A stretch of 37,336 nucleotides of DNA from Candidatus Roizmanbacteria bacterium RIFCSPLOWO2_01_FULL_41_22 (GTDB taxonomy: Bacteria; Patescibacteriota; Microgenomatia; UBA1406; GWC2-37-13). Below the pieces are notes generated by a model, which worked only from the letters and a program-made list of their open reading frames with translations, did not search any database and had not been told where the DNA came from. The position numbers and the translations under genes are program-made. Of the stretch, positions 30,091 through 37,336 are shown piece by piece. The stretch lies in contig MGAR01000031.1 of NCBI GenBank assembly GCA_001789805.1, positions 1-37,336 on the forward strand. Reading direction: 5' to 3'. Each line of letters opens with the position of its first letter. The first letter of the stretch is position 1.

Positions 30091-31971
30091 ATGGATTTAC
30101 CAATTGAAAAAATTAAGTTACCTATGGTCAGAAAGAAAAAGCGTTTCAAGTCTCTTTTTATTGTACTGTTTGGTTTTTTTTTGGTGATCGGGGCGATCGG
30201 TTTTTTTGTTTTCTATCTACCATATACTCGGATTAGAGAAAAAGCGCAGGCCGTGGTTGCTGAGGGTCAGGGTTTGAAAGTAGATATTAAAAAAAACGAT
30301 ATAGACCTAATATCCAAGAGGTTGGACACGATTGACACTAAGTACGCTGAATTTGAAAAAGAAGCGAAAAGTGTCTACTGGGCCGGTTTTATTCCCTATA
30401 TTAAAGATTTCAGAAATGGCGTTGAGGCGGGTCATTATTTGATTGATGCAGGGATAGAGACCGTTAAAGCAGTCGAACCTTACGCCGATCTCATCGGTTT
30501 TAAAAAAGGTCAAGGTACCTCATTTTATGAGAAGACTTCGGAAGAACGGTTGCAGACCGCTGTCTTAACACTGGATAAAATGTTGCAAAAAGTGGACGGG
30601 ATTTCCCAAAGTATTGATGAAGCGGAAAAAAGGATCGAGACCATTGACCCTAACCGTTATCCGCAAAAAATCGGGAATACGGTAGTTCGAGATAATATTG
30701 CCCAGATGAAAGAGCAGTTTAAAGGTATGGCCACTTTGTTTGTTGACGCTAAACCATTGCTTAAAAGTCTGCCTGAGATATTCGGTGCGCAGGAAGAAAA
30801 AACCTATCTTATTCTTTTCCAAAACACTGCCGAAAGAAGAGCCACTGGCGGATTTTTGACTTTTTACGCTGTCTTTAAGATCAATAAGGGCAAAATCACC
30901 ATTGATCGCTCAAGCGATATTTATGATCTGGATTCTAATATCGCCATCCATCCGGTGGCACCCGACAAAATATTAGCTTATCACAAAGGGGTCAGTCAGC
31001 TTTATATCCGCGACAGCAATCTGTCGCCGGATTTTGTCGAGTCGATAAAACTATTTAACTCCCTATATAGTAAAGCAGGCAATAGAGTCGAGTATGACGG
31101 AATTATTACTATGGACTCCAAAGTGCTGGTTGATATGTTGAAAATCTTTGGCGATACCGAGGCGGGTGGAGTCACTTTTTCTGCACAAAATGATCCGCGC
31201 TGCGACTGTCCCCAGGTAATGTATACCCTTTTTGATATCGTTGACCGGCCAGTGAATTATATAAAAGTAAATCGTAAAGGTATTATTGGCGAGCTGATGT
31301 ATCAACTGTTTTATAAAGCAATCGGTTTTTCGCCTTCAAAGTACTGGGGGAGGCTGGCTGAGACTTTGTTCCAAAATCTGGACGAAAAAGACATTCTCCT
31401 ATATTTTACCGATCCTAAAATCCAAACTGCAGTACAGAAACTCAATTATGCCGGACGAGTCCGTGAATATGAGGGCGATTATCTGCATATCAATAACGTT
31501 AATTTTGCCGGTGCCAAGTCGAACTTATTCATTGATGAAAATATTCATTCAGAGACAACCATAGATGGAGAAGCGGTAAAACGCAAAGTCACGATGACTT
31601 TCCGCAACCCGTCCCCGCCTTCAGACTGCAATCTGGAAAGGGGTGGCTTGTGCCTTAATGCCACACTTCGCAACTGGATTAGGTTTTATGTTCCCAAAGG
31701 GGCAAAACTGGTTAACTTCAAAGGTTCAGAGACAAAAGTATTAACTTATGATGAACTAGGGAAAACCGTCTATGAGGGTTTTATGCGCGTCAACCCTCAA
31801 GGTAAAGCCGAGGTGATTGTGGAATATACACTTCCCCCAAACATAACAAATGATAATTATCGGCTGCTTATTCAGAAACAGCCCGGTGTGGAAAAGCAAA
31901 CCCTTGAAGTGGACGTAAACGGAGTGAAAAAATTTGAGGGAAAACTCAATACCGACAAAGAGATTAAGTAA
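30091..31971 (+). CDS. DUF4012 domain membrane protein
   Basis: This 626-aa protein has a basic N-terminus, one transmembrane helix (about residues 23-44) and a large outside region. After about residue 240 comes the DUF4012 core, marked by TYLILFQNTAERRATGGFLTFYAVFKINKGKI, where family members have QN.AE.R.TGG. DUF4012 proteins are common beside capsule and cell-wall glycan genes in Gram-positive and CPR bacteria; their activity is not established. The context suggests a role in attaching or exporting the glycan made by the preceding genes. A TATAAT sits right before the ATG, so initiation at Met12 (30124) from a new transcript is possible. Confidence 0.85.
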   Translation: MDLPIEKIKLPMVRKKKRFKSLFIVLFGFFLVIGAIGFFVFYLPYTRIREKAQAVVAEGQGLKVDIKKNDIDLISKRLDTIDTKYAEFEKEAKSVYWAGFIPYIKDFRNGVEAGHYLIDAGIETVKAVEPYADLIGFKKGQGTSFYEKTSEERLQTAVLTLDKMLQKVDGISQSIDEAEKRIETIDPNRYPQKIGNTVVRDNIAQMKEQFKGMATLFVDAKPLLKSLPEIFGAQEEKTYLILFQNTAERRATGGFLTFYAVFKINKGKITIDRSSDIYDLDSNIAIHPVAPDKILAYHKGVSQLYIRDSNLSPDFVESIKLFNSLYSKAGNRVEYDGIITMDSKVLVDMLKIFGDTEAGGVTFSAQNDPRCDCPQVMYTLFDIVDRPVNYIKVNRKGIIGELMYQLFYKAIGFSPSKYWGRLAETLFQNLDEKDILLYFTDPKIQTAVQKLNYAGRVREYEGDYLHINNVNFAGAKSNLFIDENIHSETTIDGEAVKRKVTMTFRNPSPPSDCNLERGGLCLNATLRNWIRFYVPKGAKLVNFKGSETKVLTYDELGKTVYEGFMRVNPQGKAEVIVEYTLPPNITNDNYRLLIQKQPGVEKQTLEVDVNGVKKFEGKLNTDKEIK

Positions 31972-31977
31972 CATATT

Positions 31978-32508
31978 ATGTCGGCTACCATCAAGACAGA
32001 AGCGCTGATTTTGAAGAAGAACGCTTTACTTCGAAAGGATGTACTGGTTACTTTGTTTACTCAGGAAAAGGGAAAACTGCGGGTCGTAGCCAAGGGTCTA
32101 AAAACACTTACCTCCCGTCGATCGCCGCATGTTCAGACGGGTAACTTGCTTGAGGTAATAGTTTCCTCAGGGAGCCGCGGTTATTATCTGCAGACGACCA
32201 ACCTGATATCTGGATTTGGCCTTTTAAAGAAAGAACCGTTCAAATTGGAATACTTATACACCTATTTTTTCATGCTTGATCGACTTCTTCCCGAAGAACA
32301 GCCCGAACCGGTTGTCTATATTCAAACCAAGCAGTTATTAATAGATTTATCAAAAAGCCACCGCCCGCACTCTTTTGATTTTGAACAATATGTCTTTATG
32401 TTACTTTTAAGACTGGGTTATATACATGAAAAAAAACCGTTAAATCAACTGATGAGAATGGTGGAAGAAATCATTCAGGAAAAGATTCCGACTGATGTTA
32501 TAATGTAA
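31978..32508 (+). CDS. recO: DNA repair protein RecO, short form
   Basis: RecO loads RecA onto SSB-coated DNA in the RecFOR pathway. The N-terminal OB fold is clear: TEALILKKNALLRKDVLVTLFTQEKGKLRVVAKGLKTLTSRR, then QTGNLLEV. At 176 aa it is much shorter than usual (about 240). The zinc-binding Cys module and the end of the helical domain are missing, with a short end RMVEEIIQEKIPTDVIM. It lies 6 nt upstream of glyS, a common recO-glyS neighbourhood. The gene is not interrupted, so this is lineage reduction and not obvious decay. Confidence 0.8.
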   Translation: MSATIKTEALILKKNALLRKDVLVTLFTQEKGKLRVVAKGLKTLTSRRSPHVQTGNLLEVIVSSGSRGYYLQTTNLISGFGLLKKEPFKLEYLYTYFFMLDRLLPEEQPEPVVYIQTKQLLIDLSKSHRPHSFDFEQYVFMLLLRLGYIHEKKPLNQLMRMVEEIIQEKIPTDVIM

Positions 32509-32515
32509 TTATTAT

Positions 32516-33874
32516 ATGGAAGAAATTGTCGCACTAGCCAAACGCCGCGGTTTTGCATATCCCTCATCTGATATTTATGGGGGAATGGCCAATACCTGGG
32601 ATTTTGGTCATTATGGGGTATTGCTTAAAAATAACCTTCGCGATGCCTGGTGGAAACGGTTTGTCCTGGATCGCGACGATATGGTGGGCGTTGAAGCCAG
32701 TATTTTTTTAAACTCCAAGGTATGGGAAGCTTCAGGCCATGTGGCGGGTTTTACCGATGCTTTGGTGGACTGTAAAGACTGCCATTTTCGTACCCGTGCC
32801 GATCATCTCATAGAAGACAAATTAAAGGATATCAAAGTCGAAGGTTTGCCGGTTACAAAGTTGACTGAAATTATTAAAGAGCGCGGACTAAAGTGTCCGC
32901 GGTGCGGATCGGCCAAGCTGACGGATGTGCGTCTTTTTAACCTGCTTTTTGAGACCAAAATCGGGATCGTGGAGGACGCCAAAGCCAAAGCTTACCTTAG
33001 GGGAGAGATCGCCCAGGGAATATTCTTGAATTTCAAAAATGTCATTGACTCGATGCGGGTGCAGATTCCATTTGGAATCGCCCAGCAGGGAAAAGCTTTT
33101 CGAAACGAGATCACCATGGGTCAGTTTATTCACCGGACTTTGGAGTTTGACTTGATGGAGTTTGAATATTTTATTTCACCCCGGGAATGGGAGAAACAGT
33201 ACCAATACTGGCAAAACGAGATGTGGCAGTTTGCCAAGTCGCTAAATTTGACTGAGTCTAATTTACGCTGGCGGGAACATGAGGAGTTTGAAAGATCGCA
33301 TTACTCTAAAAAAACAATGGATATTGAATATAAATATCCGTTTGGCTGGAAAGAGATGTGGGGTATTGCCTATCGCTCCGATTTTGACTTGAAAAACCAC
33401 ATGCAACATTCAGGGCGTAATCTGCAGTATACCGACAAAAAAACCAATAAAAAATACATTCCTCACGTGATCGAACCAACGTTTGGACTATCCAGATTAG
33501 TAGGAATACTTTTATTTGACCGCTATCGTGAACAGGAAGTTAATGGCAAAAAACGGGTCTATCTGAAGTTAAAACCGAGTTTGGCTCCAATAAAGGCAGC
33601 CATATTTCCTTTACAAAAAGACGAAAAGCTCAAAAAAGCAGCTACCGATATTTATCGGGATCTTAAAAAACAATGGACGGTGGAATTTGACGACGCTGGG
33701 AATATCGGCAAAATGTACCGTCGCCAGGATGAGATAGGAACTCCTTATTGCGTGACAATTGATTATCAGACCCTGGAAGACAATAAGGTGACAATCCGTG
33801 ACAGGGACACTATGGAGCAACAAAGGATCGCGATTGAGGCTTTATCAAGTTATTTCAAGGAGAAGCTATTATAA
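32516..33874 (+). CDS. glyS: Glycyl-tRNA synthetase (dimeric type)
   Basis: This 452-aa class II synthetase charges tRNA-Gly and is the eukaryote-like alpha2 type (GlyQS). It begins EEIVALAKRRGFAYPSSDIYGGMANTWDFGHYG. It also shows GHVAGFTD, two Cys pairs suggesting zinc (CKDC and CPRC), the motif 2 FRNEITMGQFIHRTLEFDLMEFEYF, and motif 3 around HVIEPTFGLSRLVGILL. A C-terminal anticodon-binding domain follows. The upstream TATAAT at 32499-32504 may mark a start site 12 nt before the ATG. Confidence 0.96.
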   Translation: MEEIVALAKRRGFAYPSSDIYGGMANTWDFGHYGVLLKNNLRDAWWKRFVLDRDDMVGVEASIFLNSKVWEASGHVAGFTDALVDCKDCHFRTRADHLIEDKLKDIKVEGLPVTKLTEIIKERGLKCPRCGSAKLTDVRLFNLLFETKIGIVEDAKAKAYLRGEIAQGIFLNFKNVIDSMRVQIPFGIAQQGKAFRNEITMGQFIHRTLEFDLMEFEYFISPREWEKQYQYWQNEMWQFAKSLNLTESNLRWREHEEFERSHYSKKTMDIEYKYPFGWKEMWGIAYRSDFDLKNHMQHSGRNLQYTDKKTNKKYIPHVIEPTFGLSRLVGILLFDRYREQEVNGKKRVYLKLKPSLAPIKAAIFPLQKDEKLKKAATDIYRDLKKQWTVEFDDAGNIGKMYRRQDEIGTPYCVTIDYQTLEDNKVTIRDRDTMEQQRIAIEALSSYFKEKLL

Positions 33875-33887
33875 TTTTTCTACTGAT

Positions 33888-34370
33888 ATGAAAAATATCC
33901 CCAAGCAATATTTTTTAATCGGAGGTGTGGTTCTGGTTATTGCGGTTGCAGGACTAATCTTTATGTCCAAAAAAGGCAAGCCAGCGGACAAAATACCAAG
34001 TGCGTCTGAGATGTTTTCCAACCAAGAAGAACAGGTTATTCCCACTGTCGATTCTTCAGTTAAAGTCAGCCTAAATCCACAAAACAACAACCGCGAAATG
34101 ACCATAATCATAAACGGTATACCATCAGGGACGTCATCTGTTGATTACGAACTATCCTATGATACCGTTTCCCAAGGTCTACAGGGCATAATCGGAACCA
34201 TCACAATCGGGTCTTCAGAGACCACGGCCAAAAAAAAAGTTACTCTTGGCACATGTTCTTCCGGCACCTGCGTCTATCATCAGGTGCAGGGAAAAGTTAA
34301 AGTGTCCCTGAAGTTCAGCGGCAGTTATGGGGAAAGAATCTTTAATAAAGATTTTTCTTTGACCGAGTAA
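33888..34370 (+). CDS. Membrane-anchored protein of unknown function
   Basis: I do not recognise this 160-aa protein. It has an N-terminal anchor (about residues 8-26, YFLIGGVVLVIAVAGLIFM), a short flexible linker, and a beta-rich outside domain. A CSSGTC pair near residues 123-128 could form a disulfide. The end is a strand-rich KVSLKFSGSYGERIFNKDF. No lipobox is seen. The ATG at 33888 is chosen over an upstream start inside glyS. TATAAT at 33870-33875 overlaps the glyS stop, so it may have its own promoter. It could be an immunoglobulin-like surface or pilus-associated domain, but this is a guess. Confidence 0.75.
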   Translation: MKNIPKQYFLIGGVVLVIAVAGLIFMSKKGKPADKIPSASEMFSNQEEQVIPTVDSSVKVSLNPQNNNREMTIIINGIPSGTSSVDYELSYDTVSQGLQGIIGTITIGSSETTAKKKVTLGTCSSGTCVYHQVQGKVKVSLKFSGSYGERIFNKDFSLTE

Positions 34371-34394
34371 TAGTGTTGATTTAATTTTTAGATT

Positions 34395-34412
34395 TTTCTA
34401 ATTTATTAGAAA
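34395..34412 (+). repeat. Inverted repeat over the rpsT ribosome binding site
   Basis: TTTCTAAT (34395-34402) and ATTAGAAA (34405-34412) are perfect inverted repeats with a TT centre, just before and into the Shine-Dalgarno sequence. As RNA it can form a 7-bp AU-rich hairpin; as DNA it could be an operator. Confidence 0.55.
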
Positions 34413-34419
34413 GGAGGTG
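34411..34419 (+). promoter_or_regulatory. Strong Shine-Dalgarno site of rpsT
   Basis: AAGGAGGTG matches the 16S anti-Shine-Dalgarno sequence over 9 nt and lies 8 nt before the ATG at 34428. It is the strongest ribosome binding site in the window. Confidence 0.8.
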
Positions 34420-34427
34420 TTGTTATT

Positions 34428-34670
34428 ATGCCAAATATCAAATCAGCTAAAAAAAAGATGAGACAGGATGTCAAAAGGACAAAAATTAACGCTTCTTACG
34501 AAATTAAGATGAAAGATATCATGAAGGAAGTAGCTAAAGCAAAAGGAACTAAAAAGACAGGTAAAATAGTTGGAAAAGCGTACTCCATTATTGATAAGGC
34601 TGCAAAAAAACAAATCATTCATAAAAATAAGGCTGCTCGACTTAAGTCACGGGTGAGCAGCTTAAAGTAA
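34428..34670 (+). CDS. rpsT: 30S ribosomal protein bS20
   Basis: bS20 (80 aa) is a three-helix protein at the base of the 30S body. It begins MPNIKSAKKKMRQDVKRTKINA and ends HKNKAARLKSRVSSLK, as in the family. It is alone among non-ribosomal genes and has a strong Shine-Dalgarno site unlike the rest of the ribosomal genes here. The last codons contain GCTGCTC/GAGCAGC arms (34632-34638 and 34655-34661) that could form a hairpin near the message end. Confidence 0.96.
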   Translation: MPNIKSAKKKMRQDVKRTKINASYEIKMKDIMKEVAKAKGTKKTGKIVGKAYSIIDKAAKKQIIHKNKAARLKSRVSSLK

Positions 34671-34676
34671 AAAACC

Positions 34677-35210
34677 ATGAAATATCAAATTAACTTATTT
34701 CCATCTAACGAGCAAAAGACATCGGATAAGGTGGTTTATTTTTTGTTCCATTATCTGCGTTATATATTGGTATTTACACAGCTAATAGTAATCTCGGTTT
34801 TTTTTTATCGATTCAAGGTGGATCAGGACATTATCGACTTAAAAGATAGCGTCAAACAGAAGCGGGAAATTGTCCTGGCAACTTCTCCTTTAATGAAGGA
34901 AGTAAGCCAGGTTAATAATAAAGTCGATACCGTAAAAAAAATACTGACGATTCAAGACGGTTTTGTCAAACTGAAGGAATATATTTTTTCTAAAGTGCCC
35001 TCGGTGATAGTCCTAAAATCGATTAGACTGAAGGAGTCTTCATTAGAGTTTAGTGGTCTATCAGCCGATCCTCAGGCAGTTAGAGATTTGTATGATTCTT
35101 TAACTGAAGATAAAAAATTTGAAAAAATCAATCTCGAAGGAGTAAAAAAAACTGAAGAAGGTTATGCATTTAGTATGACGTTAGAAAAATTCAATGCGGA
35201 TAAAAAATGA
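34677..35210 (+). CDS. pilN: PilN-like type IV pilus assembly protein
   Basis: This 177-aa protein has the PilN layout: a short cytoplasmic N-terminus with the PilM-binding INLFPSNEQ motif, one transmembrane helix (about residues 28-46), a coiled-coil stretch, and a C-terminal ferredoxin-like alpha/beta domain. In type IV pili PilN links cytoplasmic PilM to PilO in the inner-membrane platform. It starts 6 nt after rpsT and overlaps the next gene by 4 nt (ATGA). Sequence similarity to the family is low; motif, topology and neighbour support the call. Confidence 0.8.
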   Translation: MKYQINLFPSNEQKTSDKVVYFLFHYLRYILVFTQLIVISVFFYRFKVDQDIIDLKDSVKQKREIVLATSPLMKEVSQVNNKVDTVKKILTIQDGFVKLKEYIFSKVPSVIVLKSIRLKESSLEFSGLSADPQAVRDLYDSLTEDKKFEKINLEGVKKTEEGYAFSMTLEKFNADKK

Positions 35211-35785
35211 ACTCAAAAGTAATATTACAAAAATTGACCGAAAAAAAAGTCAAAGATTATACTTTTACTATTCTTTTTTTTCTTATCTTTTCATTTTTTC
35301 TTATCGGTGTAATCCGTCCTAATTTATTAACCGCGTTTGAGCTACAATCGGAGCTTGTGTCGCTGAAAAAAATTAACATTGATTATGAAAAAATTATTCT
35401 CCAGATTGTTGATCATCAGACTATATTGGAAAATAATCGGGATAAATTACCACTGTTGGGTCAAGCGGTGCCTGCACCGCCTCTGATGTATGAGTTGACG
35501 CAAAATATTCAAAATGCAGCCCAAGAAAATGCTGTTAACCTTTCCAAATTGGAAATTAAAGACGTGAGCCTGAAAAGTAAACAGGCGAAGGCGGGGCTGA
35601 AATCGTACTATGTTGCCATCGAAACCCAGGACACATTACCCAATATTGAAGCTTTTTTCAACTCTCTCATGAATCAGCGCAGATTAAAGACGTTGCACAA
35701 TCTGTCCTACACTTTAGAATCTTCCGCCTCCGAAAGTGCTATAATGAAAATAGATTTGCAAGTCAAAGGTTATTATTCTTTATGA
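35207..35785 (+). CDS. pilO: PilO-like type IV pilus assembly protein
   Basis: This 192-aa protein has a transmembrane helix (about residues 20-38), a coiled coil (about 45-80), a PPLMYELTQNIQNAAQENAV helix and a ferredoxin-like end, the PilO layout. PilO forms dimers with PilN around the pilus motor. The gene overlaps both neighbours by ATGA, so the three are translationally coupled. The call rests on topology and position next to the PilN-like gene. Confidence 0.78.
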   Translation: MNSKVILQKLTEKKVKDYTFTILFFLIFSFFLIGVIRPNLLTAFELQSELVSLKKINIDYEKIILQIVDHQTILENNRDKLPLLGQAVPAPPLMYELTQNIQNAAQENAVNLSKLEIKDVSLKSKQAKAGLKSYYVAIETQDTLPNIEAFFNSLMNQRRLKTLHNLSYTLESSASESAIMKIDLQVKGYYSL

Positions 35786-35964
35786 ACAAAAAAGAGTTAC
35801 TGGCGATCTCAATTGTTATTTTTCTCACAATCGTAGCCTGGATTATTTCTGACATTTACCACACCAGATCAAAAACAGCGATGGACGAACAGATTGAGAC
35901 CGCGTTACCTCAAAAAAAGATCGATATAAAAATTTTCCAGGTTCTTGAGGACAAAACACCCTAA
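35782..35964 (+). CDS. Small single-TM protein of pilus operon
   Basis: This 60-aa protein has one hydrophobic helix (about residues 7-23, LAISIVIFLTIVAWIIS) and a short outside tail that ends at KTP. I do not recognise the family. It overlaps the PilO-like gene by 4 nt and precedes the surface-protein gene by 6 nt. It occupies the place where pilP would be in diderm bacteria but has no lipobox or PilP-like domain. Confidence 0.7.
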   Translation: MNKKELLAISIVIFLTIVAWIISDIYHTRSKTAMDEQIETALPQKKIDIKIFQVLEDKTP

Positions 35965-35970
35965 ATTCAT

Positions 35971-37272
35971 ATGTATAGTGATTTATACTTAAAAAAACGG
36001 AATAACATCGGTTTTTTTGTCGCCTCCGGCTTTCTGATAATTGTAGTCAGTATTTTTACCTTTTTTTTCTTTCATAATAATCCGATTCCAACCCGTGCTT
36101 CCAAAAATACTCTGGTCAAACACGAGATTGTAAATTTTTCTTCACAGGAGGTGGGCGTCTTTTGGGAAACTAATGAGGAAGATTTAGGTTGGCTGATTTA
36201 CGGAGTAGATCAGAACAAACTGCAAGAAACAGCGGTTGACGAGCAAGATCTGAACGACTCAAAAACTAAACATACTCTTCATTATGCTATTCTAAAAAAA
36301 CTTAGACCATCCCAAACTTATTATTATAAGATCGTCAGTAATCAGGAAGTCATAGATAACAATAGTCAGCCTTTTACAGTTAAAACCTCGGCTGATTCTA
36401 CCGAACCTGTTTATAGCCGGCCAGCTTACGGGAAGGTGATTCTGACCAATGGTGAGCCGGCTCCAAATATATTTGTAATGGTTCGTTATAAAAATACTTA
36501 CCCCTTTCTTGCCATCACCAAATCTTCGGGTGAATGGTTGATAACTATCCGCTATGGTGTAGATCACGACACACTGCAGACTATTTCATTATACGATCAG
36601 GAAGAGGTGCAGATTGAGATTTTTAATAACCAAAACAAAAGCGATATCCGGGCTTTAGTGGGGCAACTTAGTCCGTTACCCAAGACCGTTATCCTAGGGC
36701 AAAATTATCGATTTTTAGAGACCGTAAACGATGTTTTGCCTGCCTCCACAAAAAGAGGTAGTGGAACAACACACCGATTTGAAGTGCAGTTTCCTCAAAA
36801 CGGAGCGGTGATACCACGTTCGGTGCCTTTGATTAAGGGCCGTGGTATTCCTTCGACTGACGTGTCTGTGGAGATTGATTCTGCACCTAAGTTTGCATCC
36901 ACTGTTCAGGTAGATGCGATAGGTGATTGGCGTGTAGAATTGAATCGGATAATGCTACCCGGCGTCTATCAGTTGAAAGTGACGGGTCAAAATGCCGACG
37001 GTCAGACAGTTTACGCCATCCGAAATTTTACGATAGCCAAAAGCGGAGAGGCGGTGGTGCTTGGAGAAGCGACAGATTCAGCTCAACTAACGGTAACTCC
37101 CATTTTGACAGTCACGACTTTTGCAGTTTCTCCGTCACCTGCTGACATTTATGTATACGACCCAACAGCCACACCAGTACCACCAACCAGCGGAAGCAGT
37201 AATTATTTCTCGTACATCTTATCTGGGCTCGGACTATTAGTTTTTGGCATCGGTATTGTTTTGTTGTTTTAA
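35971..37272 (+). CDS. Large surface protein with FN3/Ig-like domains, anchored at both ends
   Basis: This 433-aa protein has an N-terminal membrane helix (about residues 13-34) and a C-terminal one (about 413-433, YILSGLGLLVFGIGIVLLF). The first outside domain resembles FN3 or the purple-acid-phosphatase N-domain (FWETNEEDLGWLIYG, then LRPSQTYYYKIVS). The second carries a carboxypeptidase-regulatory-like or Big-type fold (GKVILTNGEPAPNIFVMVRYK). The third is Ig-like (FPQNGAVIPRSVPLIKGRG then GDWRVELN). A Thr/Pro/Val-rich stalk (around 370-405) precedes the last helix. It may be a pilus-associated cell-surface or adhesive protein; the function is not known. Confidence 0.75.
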   Translation: MYSDLYLKKRNNIGFFVASGFLIIVVSIFTFFFFHNNPIPTRASKNTLVKHEIVNFSSQEVGVFWETNEEDLGWLIYGVDQNKLQETAVDEQDLNDSKTKHTLHYAILKKLRPSQTYYYKIVSNQEVIDNNSQPFTVKTSADSTEPVYSRPAYGKVILTNGEPAPNIFVMVRYKNTYPFLAITKSSGEWLITIRYGVDHDTLQTISLYDQEEVQIEIFNNQNKSDIRALVGQLSPLPKTVILGQNYRFLETVNDVLPASTKRGSGTTHRFEVQFPQNGAVIPRSVPLIKGRGIPSTDVSVEIDSAPKFASTVQVDAIGDWRVELNRIMLPGVYQLKVTGQNADGQTVYAIRNFTIAKSGEAVVLGEATDSAQLTVTPILTVTTFAVSPSPADIYVYDPTATPVPPTSGSSNYFSYILSGLGLLVFGIGIVLLF

Positions 37273-37302
37273 ATAAAAATCTCTGAATAAGTTACGAAAC
37301 AT

Positions 37303-37336
37303 ATGGCACTCTGGGGAAATGAAGTAAGCGCCTATG
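37303..37336 (+). CDS. Partial CDS at window edge (possible pilM)
   Basis: An ATG at 37303 opens MALWGNEVSAY and runs off the end of the window. A short MxLxG-type start beside a PilN/PilO-like pair would fit PilM, an actin-like ATPase, but eleven residues cannot identify it. It lies 30 nt after the surface-protein gene. Confidence 0.35.
   Translation, partial: MALWGNEVSAY

Noticed and set aside
34632-34661. Hairpin in the 3' end of rpsT as a terminator
   Set aside because: GCTGCTC/GAGCAGC arms are perfect but the loop is 16 nt, no U run follows, and the PilN-like gene starts 16 nt later.
36927-37145. 72-aa ORF on the plus strand in another frame
   Set aside because: It is inside the surface-protein gene and its translation is Ser/Arg-rich without family features.

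Overview
The window reads as a chromosomal segment of an uncultivated small-genome bacterium, most likely a Candidate Phyla Radiation (Patescibacteria) member of Microgenomates type. This is inference. It rests on one large merged ribosomal cluster with no rpmD (uL30), a shortened RecO, a DUF4012 membrane protein beside glycan genes, a PilN/PilO module without PilP/PilQ, a Thr/Pro/Val-rich surface protein, and AT-rich starts that nearly all lack a Shine-Dalgarno site. UGA acts as a stop (for example at the end of tuf), so the UGA-Gly code of Gracilibacteria/SR1 does not apply. Every gene I accept is on the + strand.

Region 1 (38-18295) is translation, transcription and secretion: tuf, the S10, spc and alpha operons run together, then rplM-rpsI. 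The order is tuf-rpsJ-[attenuator leader]-rplC-rplD-rplW-rplB-rplV-rpsC-rplP-rpmC-rpsQ-rplN-rplX-rplE-rpsN-rpsS-rpsH-rplF-rplR-rpsE-rplO-secY-rpmG-adk fusion-map-infA-rpmJ-rpsM-rpsK-rpsD-rpoA-rplQ-rplM-rpsI. Departures from the usual order are rpsS moved from between rplB and rplV to between rpsN and rpsH, no rpmD, rpmG inserted after secY, and adenylate kinase fused to a second P-loop kinase-like domain. Between rpsJ and rplC lie a near-consensus promoter, a 12-codon ORF at the expected transcript start, and overlapping antiterminator and terminator stems. This looks like an undescribed attenuation switch for the ribosomal cluster. AAAAGTC heptamer repeats lie before rpsM and across the rplM stop codon.

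Region 2 (18472-30084) is a surface-glycan locus: a GT2 and two GT4 glycosyltransferases, a GDP-mannose pyrophosphorylase and a polyprenyl-phosphate sugar-phosphate transferase, followed by a DUF4012 protein. It is interrupted at 20539-25976 by a defence-like cassette: a LexA-type self-cleaving repressor, a nuclease-methyltransferase fusion (HsdR_N-like plus HsdM), a two-TM protein with a possible winged-helix end, a two-TRD specificity subunit, and a PD-(D/E)XK nuclease with paired cysteines. queA follows. No HsdR translocase is present. The architecture suggests a compact BcgI-like restriction-modification system that may be controlled by DNA damage.

Region 3 (30091-37336) holds DUF4012, a short recO, glyS, a membrane-anchored unknown, rpsT (with a strong Shine-Dalgarno site overlapping an inverted repeat), PilN-like and PilO-like pilus proteins, a 60-aa membrane protein, a large surface protein with Ig/FN3-like domains, and the first codons of a further gene.
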